Source of the DNA: Leptolyngbyaceae cyanobacterium RM1_406_9
GTDB taxonomy: Bacteria > Cyanobacteriota > Cyanobacteriia > Elainellales > Elainellaceae
NCBI GenBank assembly: GCA_012033355.1
Contig: JAAUQZ010000011.1
Span: forward strand, 1 to 42,103
Length of the DNA stretch: 42,103 nt
Reading direction: 5' to 3'
This document shows positions 33,422 to 42,103 of this stretch, piece after piece. Within the stretch, counting starts at the first letter, position 1; every line of letters begins with the position of its first letter. The notes beneath the pieces are model-generated. The model had not been told where the DNA came from, ran no database searches, and saw nothing but the letters and a program-made list of their open reading frames with translations. Position numbers and translations under genes: made by a program.

Positions 33422-33985
33422 ATGCTGCGTCAAGTTTCTCTGGGAATGCTGGGTCTAATTGTCGGCGGTATTTTATCCGTCACCGGATTTGTGGCTTATT
33501 TTTCAGCAAATGCCACCTTGAATTTAGTTGGCTTTTTCTATGGTATTCCGATTTTGCTAGGCGGACTGGCACTCAAAGCCGCCGAGCTAAAGCCCGTGCC
33601 GCTTGTTACCTCTTCGCCGTCAGTTTTGACGCTGCGAGAACAGCAGGCTACTCCGACTCAAAACCAGATTCGTCAGGATGTTACTCGCTATCGCTATGGG
33701 CAAGAGGCGCATTTGGATAGCTCCTTAGAACATTTGGGACTCAGCCCGACGGATGAAGAGCGTCCCGTCCTCCAGCGTTTGCGAGAAGAAGACGTGGCAG
33801 GAGCTTATGCACTGATCTTGGAATTTGAATCGCCCTTGATTTCATTTGAAACCTGGCAGCAAAAGCAGGATAAAATTGAGCGTTTTTTTGGCCCTGGCTT
33901 GCGAATTGAGCTAGCCCAGCCAGAAGCGGAGCGGGTAGATGTGGCGCTGGTTGCCGCAACGGTCGAGCTTACAGATCAGGTTTGA
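33422..33985 (+). CDS. DUF2854 membrane protein
   Basis: This 187-residue protein has two N-terminal TM helices (about 7-27 and 33-52; LGMLGLIVGGILSVTGFVAY, FFYGIPILLGGLALKAAELK) and a cytoplasmic or stromal-side domain (TRYRYGQEAHLDSSLEHLGL through FFGPGLRIELA). This matches DUF2854, found in cyanobacteria and plant chloroplasts. Function is not established to my knowledge. It converges with crr7, with stops separated by one base. Confidence 0.88.
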   Translation: MLRQVSLGMLGLIVGGILSVTGFVAYFSANATLNLVGFFYGIPILLGGLALKAAELKPVPLVTSSPSVLTLREQQATPTQNQIRQDVTRYRYGQEAHLDSSLEHLGLSPTDEERPVLQRLREEDVAGAYALILEFESPLISFETWQQKQDKIERFFGPGLRIELAQPEAERVDVALVAATVELTDQV

Positions 33986-33986
33986 C

Positions 33987-34244
33987 CTACTTTTCTAGCC
34001 GCACGACATACCATTGAAGAAATTTATCTGGGCCAACATCTAGTTCGCAAGAGGTTTCCATCAGGTATTGAGCCTGTGCTTCTAGGGTGTCAAACCGCTG
34101 CAAGTCTCTGGGCAGATCGTCTTGCCGCTGTGATAAAACTCCTTTGAGCTTGTCGAGAAGCTCTGCTGGCGTAAAAAACTGTTCAGGCTGGTTGGTTTCC
34201 AGTACGACGTATGCATCTTCCTGATACATGATTGAGTCTGGCAT
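33987..34244 (-). CDS. crr7: CRR7-like NDH-1 assembly factor
   Basis: This 85-residue protein starts at the ATG at 34244 (MPDSIMYQEDAYVVLETNQP). The track's longer start at 34334 would translate a palindromic repeat, which is unlikely. The sequence (EQFFTPAELLDKLKGVLSQR, DVGPDKFLQWYVVRLEK) matches chlororespiratory reduction 7, a factor needed for the NDH-1 complex in chloroplasts and conserved in cyanobacteria. It is small, soluble and of cyanobacterial type length. Confidence 0.85.
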   Translation of the reverse strand: MPDSIMYQEDAYVVLETNQPEQFFTPAELLDKLKGVLSQRQDDLPRDLQRFDTLEAQAQYLMETSCELDVGPDKFLQWYVVRLEK

Positions 34245-34301
34245 TTTGGCTTCAGTCCTCTTATGGGATGGGTGTTTTGCCGTTCCAGATCGAGTTGCTG
34301 T

Positions 34302-34325
34302 AGGGGCAAAGGGTTGTTTGCCCCT
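34302..34325. repeat. short palindromic repeat
   Basis: AGGGGCAAA and TTTGCCCCT are perfect 9-bp arms around a 6-base loop, between pdhA and crr7. It resembles the dispersed AGGGGCAAA-type palindromes of cyanobacterial genomes and could act as a weak terminator after pdhA. Confidence 0.6.
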
Positions 34326-34369
34326 GACTGTCATTCGTTTCTTGATCTTGTTTAATTTACGATTAGTAC

Positions 34370-35401
34370 CTACTCATCTTCTGCAAAGACGTAGCGATAG
34401 AGGTCTTTGGGGTCGGGTTCTGGGCTATCTAGACCAAACTGCACTGCCTCTTCAACCGTTGCCTGAATGCGGCGATCAATTTGTTTTAGTTCGTCCTGGC
34501 TGACCAAATTTTGCTCGACCAGGTGTGCTGCAAGTTTTTTGATGGGGTCCCGTGAAAACCAGAATTCTTTCTCGGTCTTGGAGCGCAGTTCGTCTGGGTC
34601 TGCTAGGGAATGTCCGCGAAAACGGTAGGTGAGCGCTTCAATCAGCGTTGGGCCTTCGCCAGCACGGGCGCGAGCAACTGCCTCTTGAGCTACAGCCCGC
34701 ACTGCCAAAACATCCATGCCGTCTACTTCTACCCCATGCATTCCAAACACGCTGGCTTTTTTGTAGATTTCTGGCTGGGAGGTGGCTCGTTCGTGGGCCA
34801 TGCCGATCGCCCACTTGTTATTTTCCACCACGTATAAAATCGGTAGCTTCCACAGAGCCGCCATGTTCAGGCATTCAAAAAACTGTCCGTTATTGGCTGC
34901 CCCATCCCCAAAGAAGCAAGCTGTTACTTGATCAGCGGTGCGATCGCCCAGCGCTTCTTTTCTATACTTGGATTGAAAGGCTGCGCCCGTTGCCACTGGA
35001 ATCCCCTCGGCTACGAAAGCGTAGCCGCCTAGCAGGTTGTGTTCGGCGGAAAACAGGTGCATCGAACCGCCCCTGCCTTTGCTGCACCCTGTTGCCTTAC
35101 CAAATAGTTCAGCCATTACCTCACGGGGCGGAACTCCAGCGCTGAGAGCATGAACGTGATCTCGATAGGTGCTACAGACATAATCATCTGGGCGCATCGA
35201 CCTGATCACCCCCGAAGAGACGGCTTCCTGTCCGTTGTACAGGTGGACAAACCCAAACATCTTGCCGCGATAATACATCTCGGCGCACTTGTCTTCAAAG
35301 GTGCGCCCCAAAACCATATCTTCATATAGCCGTAGCCCTTCTTCACGGTTTACCGAGGTTGAAGCAGCCGAAATAACTGGTAATGTTCGTTCTTGAACCA
35401 T
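34370..35401 (-). CDS. pdhA: pyruvate dehydrogenase E1 component, alpha subunit
   Basis: This 343-residue E1-alpha of the pyruvate dehydrogenase complex decarboxylates pyruvate to acetyl-CoA precursors with thiamine pyrophosphate. Visible features are the GRGGSMHLF loop, the TPP-binding motif [20 protein letters not shown] ending VENN, the phosphorylation-loop region [14 protein letters not shown], and a full-length C-terminus. The alpha/beta E1 architecture is that of cyanobacteria and plastids; pdhB is not adjacent. It is transcribed divergently from ftn2. Confidence 0.97.
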   Translation of the reverse strand: MVQERTLPVISAASTSVNREEGLRLYEDMVLGRTFEDKCAEMYYRGKMFGFVHLYNGQEAVSSGVIRSMRPDDYVCSTYRDHVHALSAGVPPREVMAELFGKATGCSKGRGGSMHLFSAEHNLLGGYAFVAEGIPVATGAAFQSKYRKEALGDRTADQVTACFFGDGAANNGQFFECLNMAALWKLPILYVVENNKWAIGMAHERATSQPEIYKKASVFGMHGVEVDGMDVLAVRAVAQEAVARARAGEGPTLIEALTYRFRGHSLADPDELRSKTEKEFWFSRDPIKKLAAHLVEQNLVSQDELKQIDRRIQATVEEAVQFGLDSPEPDPKDLYRYVFAEDE

Positions 35402-35733
35402 TGGTTTACAGTATCCTCGCGGAATAGCGCATTAGTTCTTTATACCCCGACAGAGAGGGAATTTTAGAATGGGGGCATCGTTGGTTATTTGTCCTTTGCC
35501 ATTTGTGGAATGTGCAGCTTCTTAGCAATAAAGACCACTGACAACGGGCGAATGATCCAACTTGGTAAAACTTATGTTAAATTTAGCTGTTTTTTGACTA
35601 TGCTGAGGAGTAAATTTCTGCAAACGATGCCAGTTATGATAATGACGCTATCCTGATAGCTTGTAGTGGCGGCTGATGGCTTGAGTGCGATACCTTTATC
35701 TGATCGAGTTGCTTATTGCTGGGGAAGTGGACT
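35402..35733. other. 332-base divergent region
   Basis: The region lies between pdhA (minus) and ftn2 (plus). It must contain both promoters, but no clear -35/-10 pair could be placed. No gene or repeat is seen. Confidence 0.45.
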
Positions 35734-38146
35734 GTGCGAATTCCGCTCGACTATTACCGAATATTAGGCTTACCAATTCAAGCCACTGCCGAACAATTGC
35801 AGCAGGCTCACCGCGATCGCGCCCTTCAGCTTCCTCGACGGGAATATTCAGAGGCGCGATCGCAGCCCGCAAGCAGCTTTTAGATGAGGCTTCACTGTCT
35901 TGTCTAATCTGGAGCAGCGGCAAGACTATGATGCCAGCTTTTTGGCAAAGTCGTATGACCTGGAAGCGGGTAGAGCCGATTCGACGGACGAAAATATCAG
36001 AGGAACGGCGATCGCCCCCGATTCTACTGCTGACCCCTACACTCCCAGCATCGAGATTCAAGACGGGCAACTGGTCGGCGCTCTGCTGATTTTGCTAGAG
36101 CTAGGCGAATATGAACTGGTGCTAAAGCTAGGCCGTCCTTACCTCACGAGCGGCAGCGTTCCCCTTAAAAATGGTCGGTTTGGCGAACCTGATATTGTTT
36201 TGGCAGACATTGTGCTAACCGTCGCTTTCGCCTGTTTAGAATTAGGGCGAGAACAGTGGCAGCAAGGGCAGTACGAAAACGCCGCAGAGTCACTCGAAAC
36301 GGGACAAGAACTTTTGTTGCGGGAAGGCATCTTTGCCAGTGTTCGCGGTGAGATGCAGTCTGATTTATTCAAGCTGCGCCCCTACCGCATTCTAGAATTG
36401 CTGGCTTTGCCAGAACATCACGAAACCGAGCGACGGCAAGGGCTAAAACTGCTGCGCGATATGCTGCAAGACCGGGGTGGCATCGACGGCACAGGCGATG
36501 ACCAGTCGGGGCTAAACATTGACGACTTTCTGAGATTTATCCAGCAGTTGCGCGGCTATCTCACCGTAGCCGAGCAGCAAACGCTATTTGAAGCCGAGGC
36601 TCGCCGCCCTTCCGCTGTTGCCACGTATCTGGCAGTCTACGCGCTGCTCGCAAGAGGATTTGCCCAGCGTCAGCCCGCTTTAATTCGTCGGGCCAAGCTA
36701 ATGCTGATTCGTCTGGGCACCCGGCAGGACGTGCATCTGGAGCAAGCAGTTTGTGCGCTGCTGCTGGGGCAAACCGAAGAAGCTAGCCGCGCCCTGGAAC
36801 TGAGCCAGGAATATGAGTCACTCGCCTTTATTCGCGAACATTCTCAAGGATCGCCTGACTTGCTGCCAGGATTGTGCCTCTATGGCGAACGCTGGCTGCA
36901 AAACGAGGTCTTCCCTCATTTTCGTGACCTGGCACGACAGCAGGCTTCGCTCAAGGACTACTTTGCCGACGAGCAGGTGCAGGCTTACCTGGAGGAATTG
37001 CCCAACGAGCCGGAAGCCGCTAACCAGTGGACCTCAGTAAAAACTGCCGCTGTGCCTTCCTATAGGCAAACCCCGGTAGGGCAGGGAGGTAGCATTTCAG
37101 ATATTCGGACGCGCACCGCCAGGCAGACGATAGGGCAGAGTGGCTTCTCAGCTAGTACCCCTGCGGCGACTGCGACTATTGACTCTCAGGCAGCCTATGC
37201 TGATTCAAGTGCAAATGGGGCAACAATGCCAATGGCAGAGCGGGTTTCTCAACTCTCGCCCAATGCAAGAAATGGAGCCGCTAGTGCTGATGGAGGAAGG
37301 GGAGGGCGACCTCTTGCAGGTGTCTCTGCGCGATCGCCTTCTCCCCCCTCTCATACCGCCGAACGGAATCGAGGACTAACCTCAAACGGACTTTCATCTA
37401 CTGAGGCAGACTCAACTGCGGCACGGCGAGGAAGTCATAGCCGCCGTCCTAAACTCGATCGCCTGCTGTTCATTGCTGCAATTGGGCTATTGAGCTTTGT
37501 TGTTCTGGGTTTTCTGGTGAGCCGAGTCTATGGCTTGCTGTTTAACAGAGGTCCTTCATTGCAGGGAGAGCATCTTCAGATCGAGGTTAGCCAGCCTCCA
37601 GTACCCATTCCAGAGGTAACGGCTGAAACGCAAACCCCGAATGACCCAGATGCACCGATGAGCGAAGAAGTTGCTCAGCAGGTGATTGAAACCTGGCTAT
37701 CTACAAAATCACTGGCGCGTGGCTCGAACCACGACATCGATCAGCTCAATCAGATTCTTACAGGAGAAGCGCTCTCTCAGCAGCAGTATTTTGCTGAGGA
37801 ACTGCGGCAAACCAACTCGTACTGGGAATATGAGCATCAGGTTATCTCCGTACAGTTGGATGGAGCAGTCCAGAATGGCTTTGAGAATGGAGTCGAGCGT
37901 GAAGCCGAAGATAGCTCTGCCTCTGATGCATCCACTGGCAGCGCCAACTCAACCGATCCGGCTTCACCCAGCAACTCTACTCGTGCAGATCAGGCTCAGA
38001 TTGTGGCAGAAGTGTCTGAGGTCGGCGAACTTTACCAAAACGGTCGGCTGAACTTGAGCCAGTCCTACGACAGCACGGTGCGGGTGCGCTATGAGGTGGT
38101 GCGTCAGCCAGAGGGATGGCGGATCGAAAGTATTGAGCAGCTTTGA
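35734..38146 (+). CDS. ftn2: cell division protein Ftn2/ZipN (ARC6), frame broken twice
   Basis: This is the cyanobacterial counterpart of chloroplast ARC6, a membrane protein that anchors and stabilises FtsZ. The ORF track starts at 35900, but upstream in another frame from GTG 35734 lies the J-like domain (RIPLDYYRILGLPIQATAEQ, then AHRDRALQLP). Two -1 shifts join it: at about 35855, directly against GCGATCGC (restoring SEAAIAARKQLLDEA), and at about 35893-35901. The span plus two bases is exactly 805 codons. The remainder has a helical middle region, one TM (FIAAIGLLSFVVLGFLV) and a C-terminal IMS/DUF4101 domain ending GWRIESIEQL. The gene is essential or near-essential in studied strains, so sequence error is the better explanation for the breaks. 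Confidence 0.9.
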
Positions 38147-38203
38147 TTCTCAGGACATTTCTCAGTAAGCTACTCTGTAGCAGATTTCCTGTAGTTTTAC
38201 GGC

Positions 38204-39256
38204 ATGACAGACACCCTGTTTCAGGCTTACATTCCGCTGCTGTTTTGGACTGGGCTGGGGTTACTGTTGTTTCGCTTTTTGCCCGACTCGCTGCCCCGGC
38301 TGTTGGGACGGAGCCTCTATTGGGTGGGCATTCCCCTAGAAATTTTGGCTCTGGCACGACAAACCAATTTTGCCGATCGGGTTGGTTTAGCGCCCCTCGT
38401 GACGATCGCCACTTTGATCAGCGGATTGATTCTAGCCTGGGTTAGCCTTCAGATTGTCAGAAAAACTGCTCCAAACCCGCATCCGACCAGCGGCGAAACG
38501 GATACGACCGTGCAGCAGGCGATCGCCCCAAAAACCTCTCAAGAGATCGCTAACTCCCCCATTGTCGAACAGGCTGCTGTTAACTCTTGGGAAGCGCGAT
38601 CGCGTCGGGGCAGTTTCATTCTGTCATCAATGGTTGGCAACACAGGCTTTGTGGGGTTGGCGATCGCCCCTGCCTTTGTCTCAGAGGACTATTTAGGCTG
38701 GATTGTGTTTTACAGTGTCACCCATAACGTAGTCGGCACGTATGGAATAGGGGTGTTTCTAGCCAGTTACTTTGGGCGATCGGTGCATCAAATCAGTTGG
38801 CGCACCCTTGTACGAGATGTGTTGACCGTGCCATCGCTCTGGGCATTTGCGGTAGGATATTCAACTCGCACCGTTGAGTTACCGTCTGTTCTAGAATCTG
38901 GACTACATTCCTCTGTTTGGGTGGTGATTCCAACGGCGCTGCTGCTGATGGGAATGCGGCTGAGCCAGATTCAGGGGTGGAAAAGTTTGCAGCTAGCTCT
39001 GGTGCCAACCGTTCTCAAAGTCATCCTAATTCCAGGGCTAGTTGGATTAGTAGCTACCCTAACCGGACTGCCCGCCGAGGCAAGATTGCCCCTGGTGCTA
39101 ATGTCAGGAATGCCCACAGCCTTTGCAGGTCTAATCCTGGCGGAGGAATACGAACTCGATCGGGAACTGATTGCTAGCAGCATTATCTTAACCACGATTC
39201 TGTTGTTTGTAACAATTCCAGCCTGGCTAATTTTGTTTGGCGATCGCTCATTCTAG
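38204..39256 (+). CDS. AEC-family transporter
   Basis: This 350-residue membrane protein of the auxin efflux carrier/AEC family has about eight to ten TM segments. A polar insert of about 50 residues (98-145) separates the halves. Features are SMVGNTGFVGLAIAPAFVSE, typical of the first crossover region, and GMPTAFAGLILAEEYELDRE near the C-terminus, typical of the second. Substrates of bacterial members are carboxylates or unknown. It starts 57 bases after ftn2 on the same strand and may be co-transcribed. Confidence 0.88.
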   Translation: MTDTLFQAYIPLLFWTGLGLLLFRFLPDSLPRLLGRSLYWVGIPLEILALARQTNFADRVGLAPLVTIATLISGLILAWVSLQIVRKTAPNPHPTSGETDTTVQQAIAPKTSQEIANSPIVEQAAVNSWEARSRRGSFILSSMVGNTGFVGLAIAPAFVSEDYLGWIVFYSVTHNVVGTYGIGVFLASYFGRSVHQISWRTLVRDVLTVPSLWAFAVGYSTRTVELPSVLESGLHSSVWVVIPTALLLMGMRLSQIQGWKSLQLALVPTVLKVILIPGLVGLVATLTGLPAEARLPLVLMSGMPTAFAGLILAEEYELDRELIASSIILTTILLFVTIPAWLILFGDRSF

Positions 39257-39359
39257 AACTGTTTCTACACAAAGTTGCATAGAACAAGGGACTTAAGCCC
39301 TCTGTTTCATCCTGTTGATTTATTGAAGAAATCGTAGCTCAAACGTAACGATCCATGAC

Positions 39360-39394
39360 GAAAGTTTATCGTGATCCCGTTCGGATAAACTTTC
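39360..39394. terminator. hairpin after the AEC gene
   Basis: GAAAGTTTATC pairs perfectly with GATAAACTTTC around a 13-base loop, about 100 bases past the AEC stop. The T-tract is weak. It is the only structure in the 384-base gap 39257-39640, which holds no gene and must contain the promoter of the EF-G-like gene. Confidence 0.5.
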
Positions 39395-39640
39395 CTAACT
39401 AAGCGATTATGTCAGGTTATGGTTGGGTTAATCTGGGGGCATAGCAGGAGACAGAAACTCCACCCCCAGCCCACAGATCTATTTCACGCATCAGCGCTTC
39501 AGCTACCTTTTGCTGAGATTAAGCTTCTGTCTAGCTATTTAAATTGCAGTTAGGTTTGCTTTGCTTTAAAACAGGCAGTGGAGTAAATTCCTGCCTCGAT
39601 TTCTGTACCCATTTCTATTAACAACGGGAGTGAGCACCCT

Positions 39641-41712
39641 ATGAACGAAAGAGCATTGTCTGGCTCACGAAATGTGGCGATCGTTGGACCCTATCTCAGC
39701 GGCAAAACCACACTATTAGAGAGCTTGCTATCAGTAACCGGAGCAATTTCTCGCAAAGGCAGGGTGGTGGATGGCAACACCGTCGGAGATAGCACTGCTG
39801 AAGCCCGCGATCGCCAAATGACCGTAGAAATCAATGCCGCCAGTACTGAGTACGGCGGCATTCGTTTTACATTCCTCGATTGTCCAGGTTCGATTGAGTT
39901 TGCTCAAGAAACTTATAACGCCTTAATTGGCGTGGATGCGGCGGTTGTGGTGTGTGAACCCAATTGCGATCGTGTCCTCAACCTTTCCCCCTTATTTCAG
40001 TTTTTAGACGACTGGGAAATTCCTCACCTGATTTTCCTCAACAAGATGGATCGCGCCCACGCCAGCATCGCCGAAGTGCTTCAGGCATTGCAGGCGGTTT
40101 CCAGCCGTCCGTTGGTTCTGCACCAGTATCCAATTCGGCAGGGCGAAAAGATCACGGGCTTCATCGATTTGGTGAGCGAGCAGGCTTACCAGTATCATCC
40201 CGGTGCCCCAGCCGACCCTGTGCCGCTTCCCGATGCGCTCAAAGATCAGGAACAGGCAGCCCGCACTGAAATGTTGGAAACCCTGGCAGACTTTGACGAT
40301 CATCTATTAGAAGAATTACTAGAAGAAATTGACCCGCCTCAGGAAGAAATCTGGCAAGACCTGAAGATGGAACTGGGTGCAGACCTGATCGTGCCCGTGT
40401 TTATCGGCATGGCAGAGCAAGACTTTGGTGTGCGACCGCTACTCGATGCCCTGCTGCGAGAAGCCCCTGCCCCCGAAGCAACTACTGAGCAGCGCGGCAT
40501 CACGATAGAGGAAGTTAATCCACTGGCGCAAGTCCTCAAAACCTACTGCACTCCTCAGGGCGGCAAACTCTCTTTGGTTAGGGTGTGGCAGGGCACAATC
40601 AGCGACGGCGCAGTTCTCAATGGGGTGCGGGTCGGCGGCATCTACCAGCTAATGGGTCAGCAGCAGCAAAGCCTAACCGAAGCCGCAGCAGGGGCAATCG
40701 TGGCATTGGGTCGTTTGGAAGGGATTAAAACTGGGGATACGCTCAGTTTTGACTCTCAGCTAGTCAACGCTTTGCCTAAAGCAGAACGATCGATCCGGTC
40801 TATGCTCTGGCGCTCACCCCTGAAAAACGCAGCGACGAGGTGAAACTAAGTAGCGCAATCAACAAGCTGGTGGAGGAAGACCCTTCTCTTGTGTGGGAGC
40901 AGCACGGCGATACGCATGAGGTGATTCTCTGGGGACAGGGGGATATTCACCTGCTCGTAGCGCTCGATCGCTTGCGGCGTAAGTATGGCTTGCCGCTTTC
41001 AACCCATTTGCCCCAGGTACCTTACAAAGAAACGATTCGGCGAGCAGCAGCTTCGGTGCATGGTCGCTACAAGCATCAAACGGGCGGTCATGGACAGTTT
41101 GGCGATGTCTACCTGGAAATCAAGCCGTTGGGACGAGGGGAAGGATTTAACTTTAGTGAAACGATTGTCGGCGGAGTGGTGCCCAGACAGTACATTCCCG
41201 GTGTGGAAATGGGCGTGCGGGAATATTTGACGCACGGGCCGTTGGGCTTCCCCGTTGTAGATGTGGCGGTAACGCTAACCAATGGTTCCTATCATTCTGT
41301 AGACAGTTCTGAGCAGGCGTTTAAGCAAGCGGCTCGGATCGCCATGCAGGAAGGGCTGTGGCGCTGTGAACCCGCTTTGCTAGAACCTGTGGTGGCGATC
41401 GCCATCTCCGTTCCCACCAACTTCACCTCTAATGTGCTGCGCCTGATCAGCACCCGTCGTGGACAAATCCTCGGCTACGATGCGAAACCTAACTGGCGCA
41501 GTTGGGATGAAGTGTCTGCCTTCCTCCCCCAGGCTGAGATGCATGATCTGATTGTGGAATTGCGATCGCTCACCCAGGGCGTTGGCTCCTTTCGCTGGCA
41601 GTTTGACCACCTCCAGGAAGTACCCGACAAACTCATGGATCGGGTGCTAACCAAGAGCGGCAACAGCAACGGAAATGGCAACGGCAAAACAAACGGGAAT
41701 GGTAGCCATTAG
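39641..41712 (+). CDS. EF-G-like translational GTPase, frame broken near 40790
   Basis: The ORFs 39641-40843 and 40840-41712 form one EF-G paralogue of about 690 residues. The G domain shows GPYLSGKTTLLES (P-loop), a switch region RQMTVEINAAS in place of EF-G's RGITI, DCPGS (G3) and NKMD (G4). Domain II follows. The second part carries domains III-V (RYKHQTGGHGQFGDVYLEIK, IPGVEMGVREYLTHGPLGFP, DVAVTLTNGSYHSVDSSEQA) and a Gly/Asn-rich tail. The -1 shift lies near 40784-40793, at CGATCG (40787-40792), and joins to DPVYALALTPEKRSDEVKLS. The span plus one base is exactly 691 codons. It is not canonical FusA; similar FusA-like paralogues occur in cyanobacteria without known function. Confidence 0.87.
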
Positions 41713-41771
41713 GTTAAGTCCTTAGCCATTGACGCAAAGTGCAATCATCTGCCCTAGTGGTTTGTCAACTT

Positions 41772-41814
41772 TTAGTTTTAGGGTAAATCCCTACGGGATT
41801 TACCCTAAAACTAA
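41772..41814. repeat. 43-base near-perfect palindrome
   Basis: TTAGTTTTAGGGTAAATCCC pairs perfectly with its complement around a TAC loop, 60 bases after the EF-G-like stop. There is no T-tract, so it is more likely a palindromic repeat than a terminator, though it may do both. Confidence 0.75.
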
Positions 41815-41957
41815 GCTGTGACGCTGCACTAGTCCCCAACCCCTTATCCTCACTTGTAAAGAAGGAGTTGGGAACTGTCTCAAAATTTCTCAGATTGAGA
41901 ATTTAGGGTGGGGTTTTTGGAGTGCATATTACATCAATGTCCAAACTGCTATCAGCG

Positions 41958-42017
41958 ATGACTCAGCAGCAGTGCTAAATGACTCAGCAGCGGTGCGGAA
42001 TGACTTAGGATTGCGGA
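41958..42017. repeat. 21-base direct repeat, two full and one partial copy
   Basis: ATGACTCAGCAGCAGTGCTAA and ATGACTCAGCAGCGGTGCGGA are adjacent, followed by ATGACTTAGGATTGCGGA. No ORF uses them. They lie in the 391-base gap at the right end, which holds no gene. Confidence 0.75.
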
Positions 42018-42040
42018 TTTATTAATGTGTAATTCTCCTG

Positions 42041-42071
42041 TGTAGGGGCATGGCAATGCCATGTCCCTACA
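42041..42071. repeat. dispersed palindrome TGTAGGGGCATGGCA type
   Basis: Fifteen-base arms (TGTAGGGGCATGGCA and TGCCATGTCCCTACA, one mismatch) flank a single A. This palindrome type is widely dispersed in filamentous cyanobacterial genomes, from memory. Confidence 0.75.
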
Positions 42072-42103
42072 GAGATTCTGGTTTTACAGGTTATTTGATC
42101 CAC

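Noticed and set aside
1-42103. CRISPR array, prophage or IS element
   Set aside because: No regularly spaced repeats, transposase, integrase or phage structural gene is visible in any frame.

Overview
The window comes from a cyanobacterial chromosome. Evidence: the octamer GCGATCGC (HIP1) occurs about twice per kilobase by eye in the first 10 kb, and several genes belong to lineages found mainly in cyanobacteria and plastids (RbcR-type LysR regulator, Ftn2/ARC6 division protein, CRR7-like NDH-1 assembly factor, DUF2854, DUF3326, a SigG-type ECF sigma factor with an anti-sigma partner, a phycobilisome-like protein). Moderate GC and gene content fit a filamentous, Leptolyngbya-like organism, but the genus is a guess. 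There is no IS element, prophage, CRISPR array, rRNA or convincing tRNA. This is core plus cyanobacterial conserved-hypothetical territory.

Layout. 0-2 kb: an FHA-domain protein and an epoxide-hydrolase-like enzyme, both on the minus strand. 2.6-4.5 kb: a plus-strand histidine kinase overlapping a small membrane protein. 4.5-7.7 kb: a tightly packed minus-strand envelope cluster consisting of a coiled-coil membrane protein, a 31-residue TM miniprotein coupled through TAATG, a TM-anchored protein, a lipoprotein and a secreted protein with a lysozyme-like AEGT motif. 7.9-9.4 kb: ECF sigma factor and anti-sigma factor. 9.9-13.3 kb: a frameshifted isochorismatase-family enzyme, an orphan DALR tRNA-synthetase-like protein and a CRP/FNR regulator. 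13.4-18.5 kb: a minus-strand operon-like run of rbcR, a zinc-ribbon Ser/Thr kinase and two membrane-anchored solute-binding proteins that share one N-terminal anchor. 18.7-20.9 kb: plus-strand genes for a Roadblock-like protein, a 2Fe-2S ferredoxin and a phycobilisome-like protein lacking the bilin cysteine. 20.9-28.2 kb: mostly minus-strand metabolic and regulatory genes (polysaccharide deacetylase, degenerate receiver, EamA transporter, HAD and GntR pair, YyaL-type thioredoxin-fold protein) and one plus-strand peptidoglycan-binding protein. 28.4-29.4 kb: rplU and rpmA with a textbook terminator. 29.5-35.4 kb: small conserved genes, CPBP protease, DUF3326, a second ferredoxin, a single-domain response regulator, DUF2854, crr7 and pdhA. 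35.7-41.7 kb: ftn2, an AEC transporter and an EF-G-like GTPase. The right end carries palindromic and direct repeats.

Two things stand out. First, the kinase with twin anchored binding proteins behind rbcR looks like an undescribed periplasmic-sensing module: it has binding domains and a membrane kinase but no ABC permease or ATPase. Second, four genes (secreted AEGT protein, isochorismatase, ftn2, EF-G-like) are broken by five frameshifts, every one equivalent to a single missing base, and four of the five lie beside CGATCG. Systematic sequencing error at a methylated motif is a better explanation than real gene decay, so these genes are annotated across the breaks.
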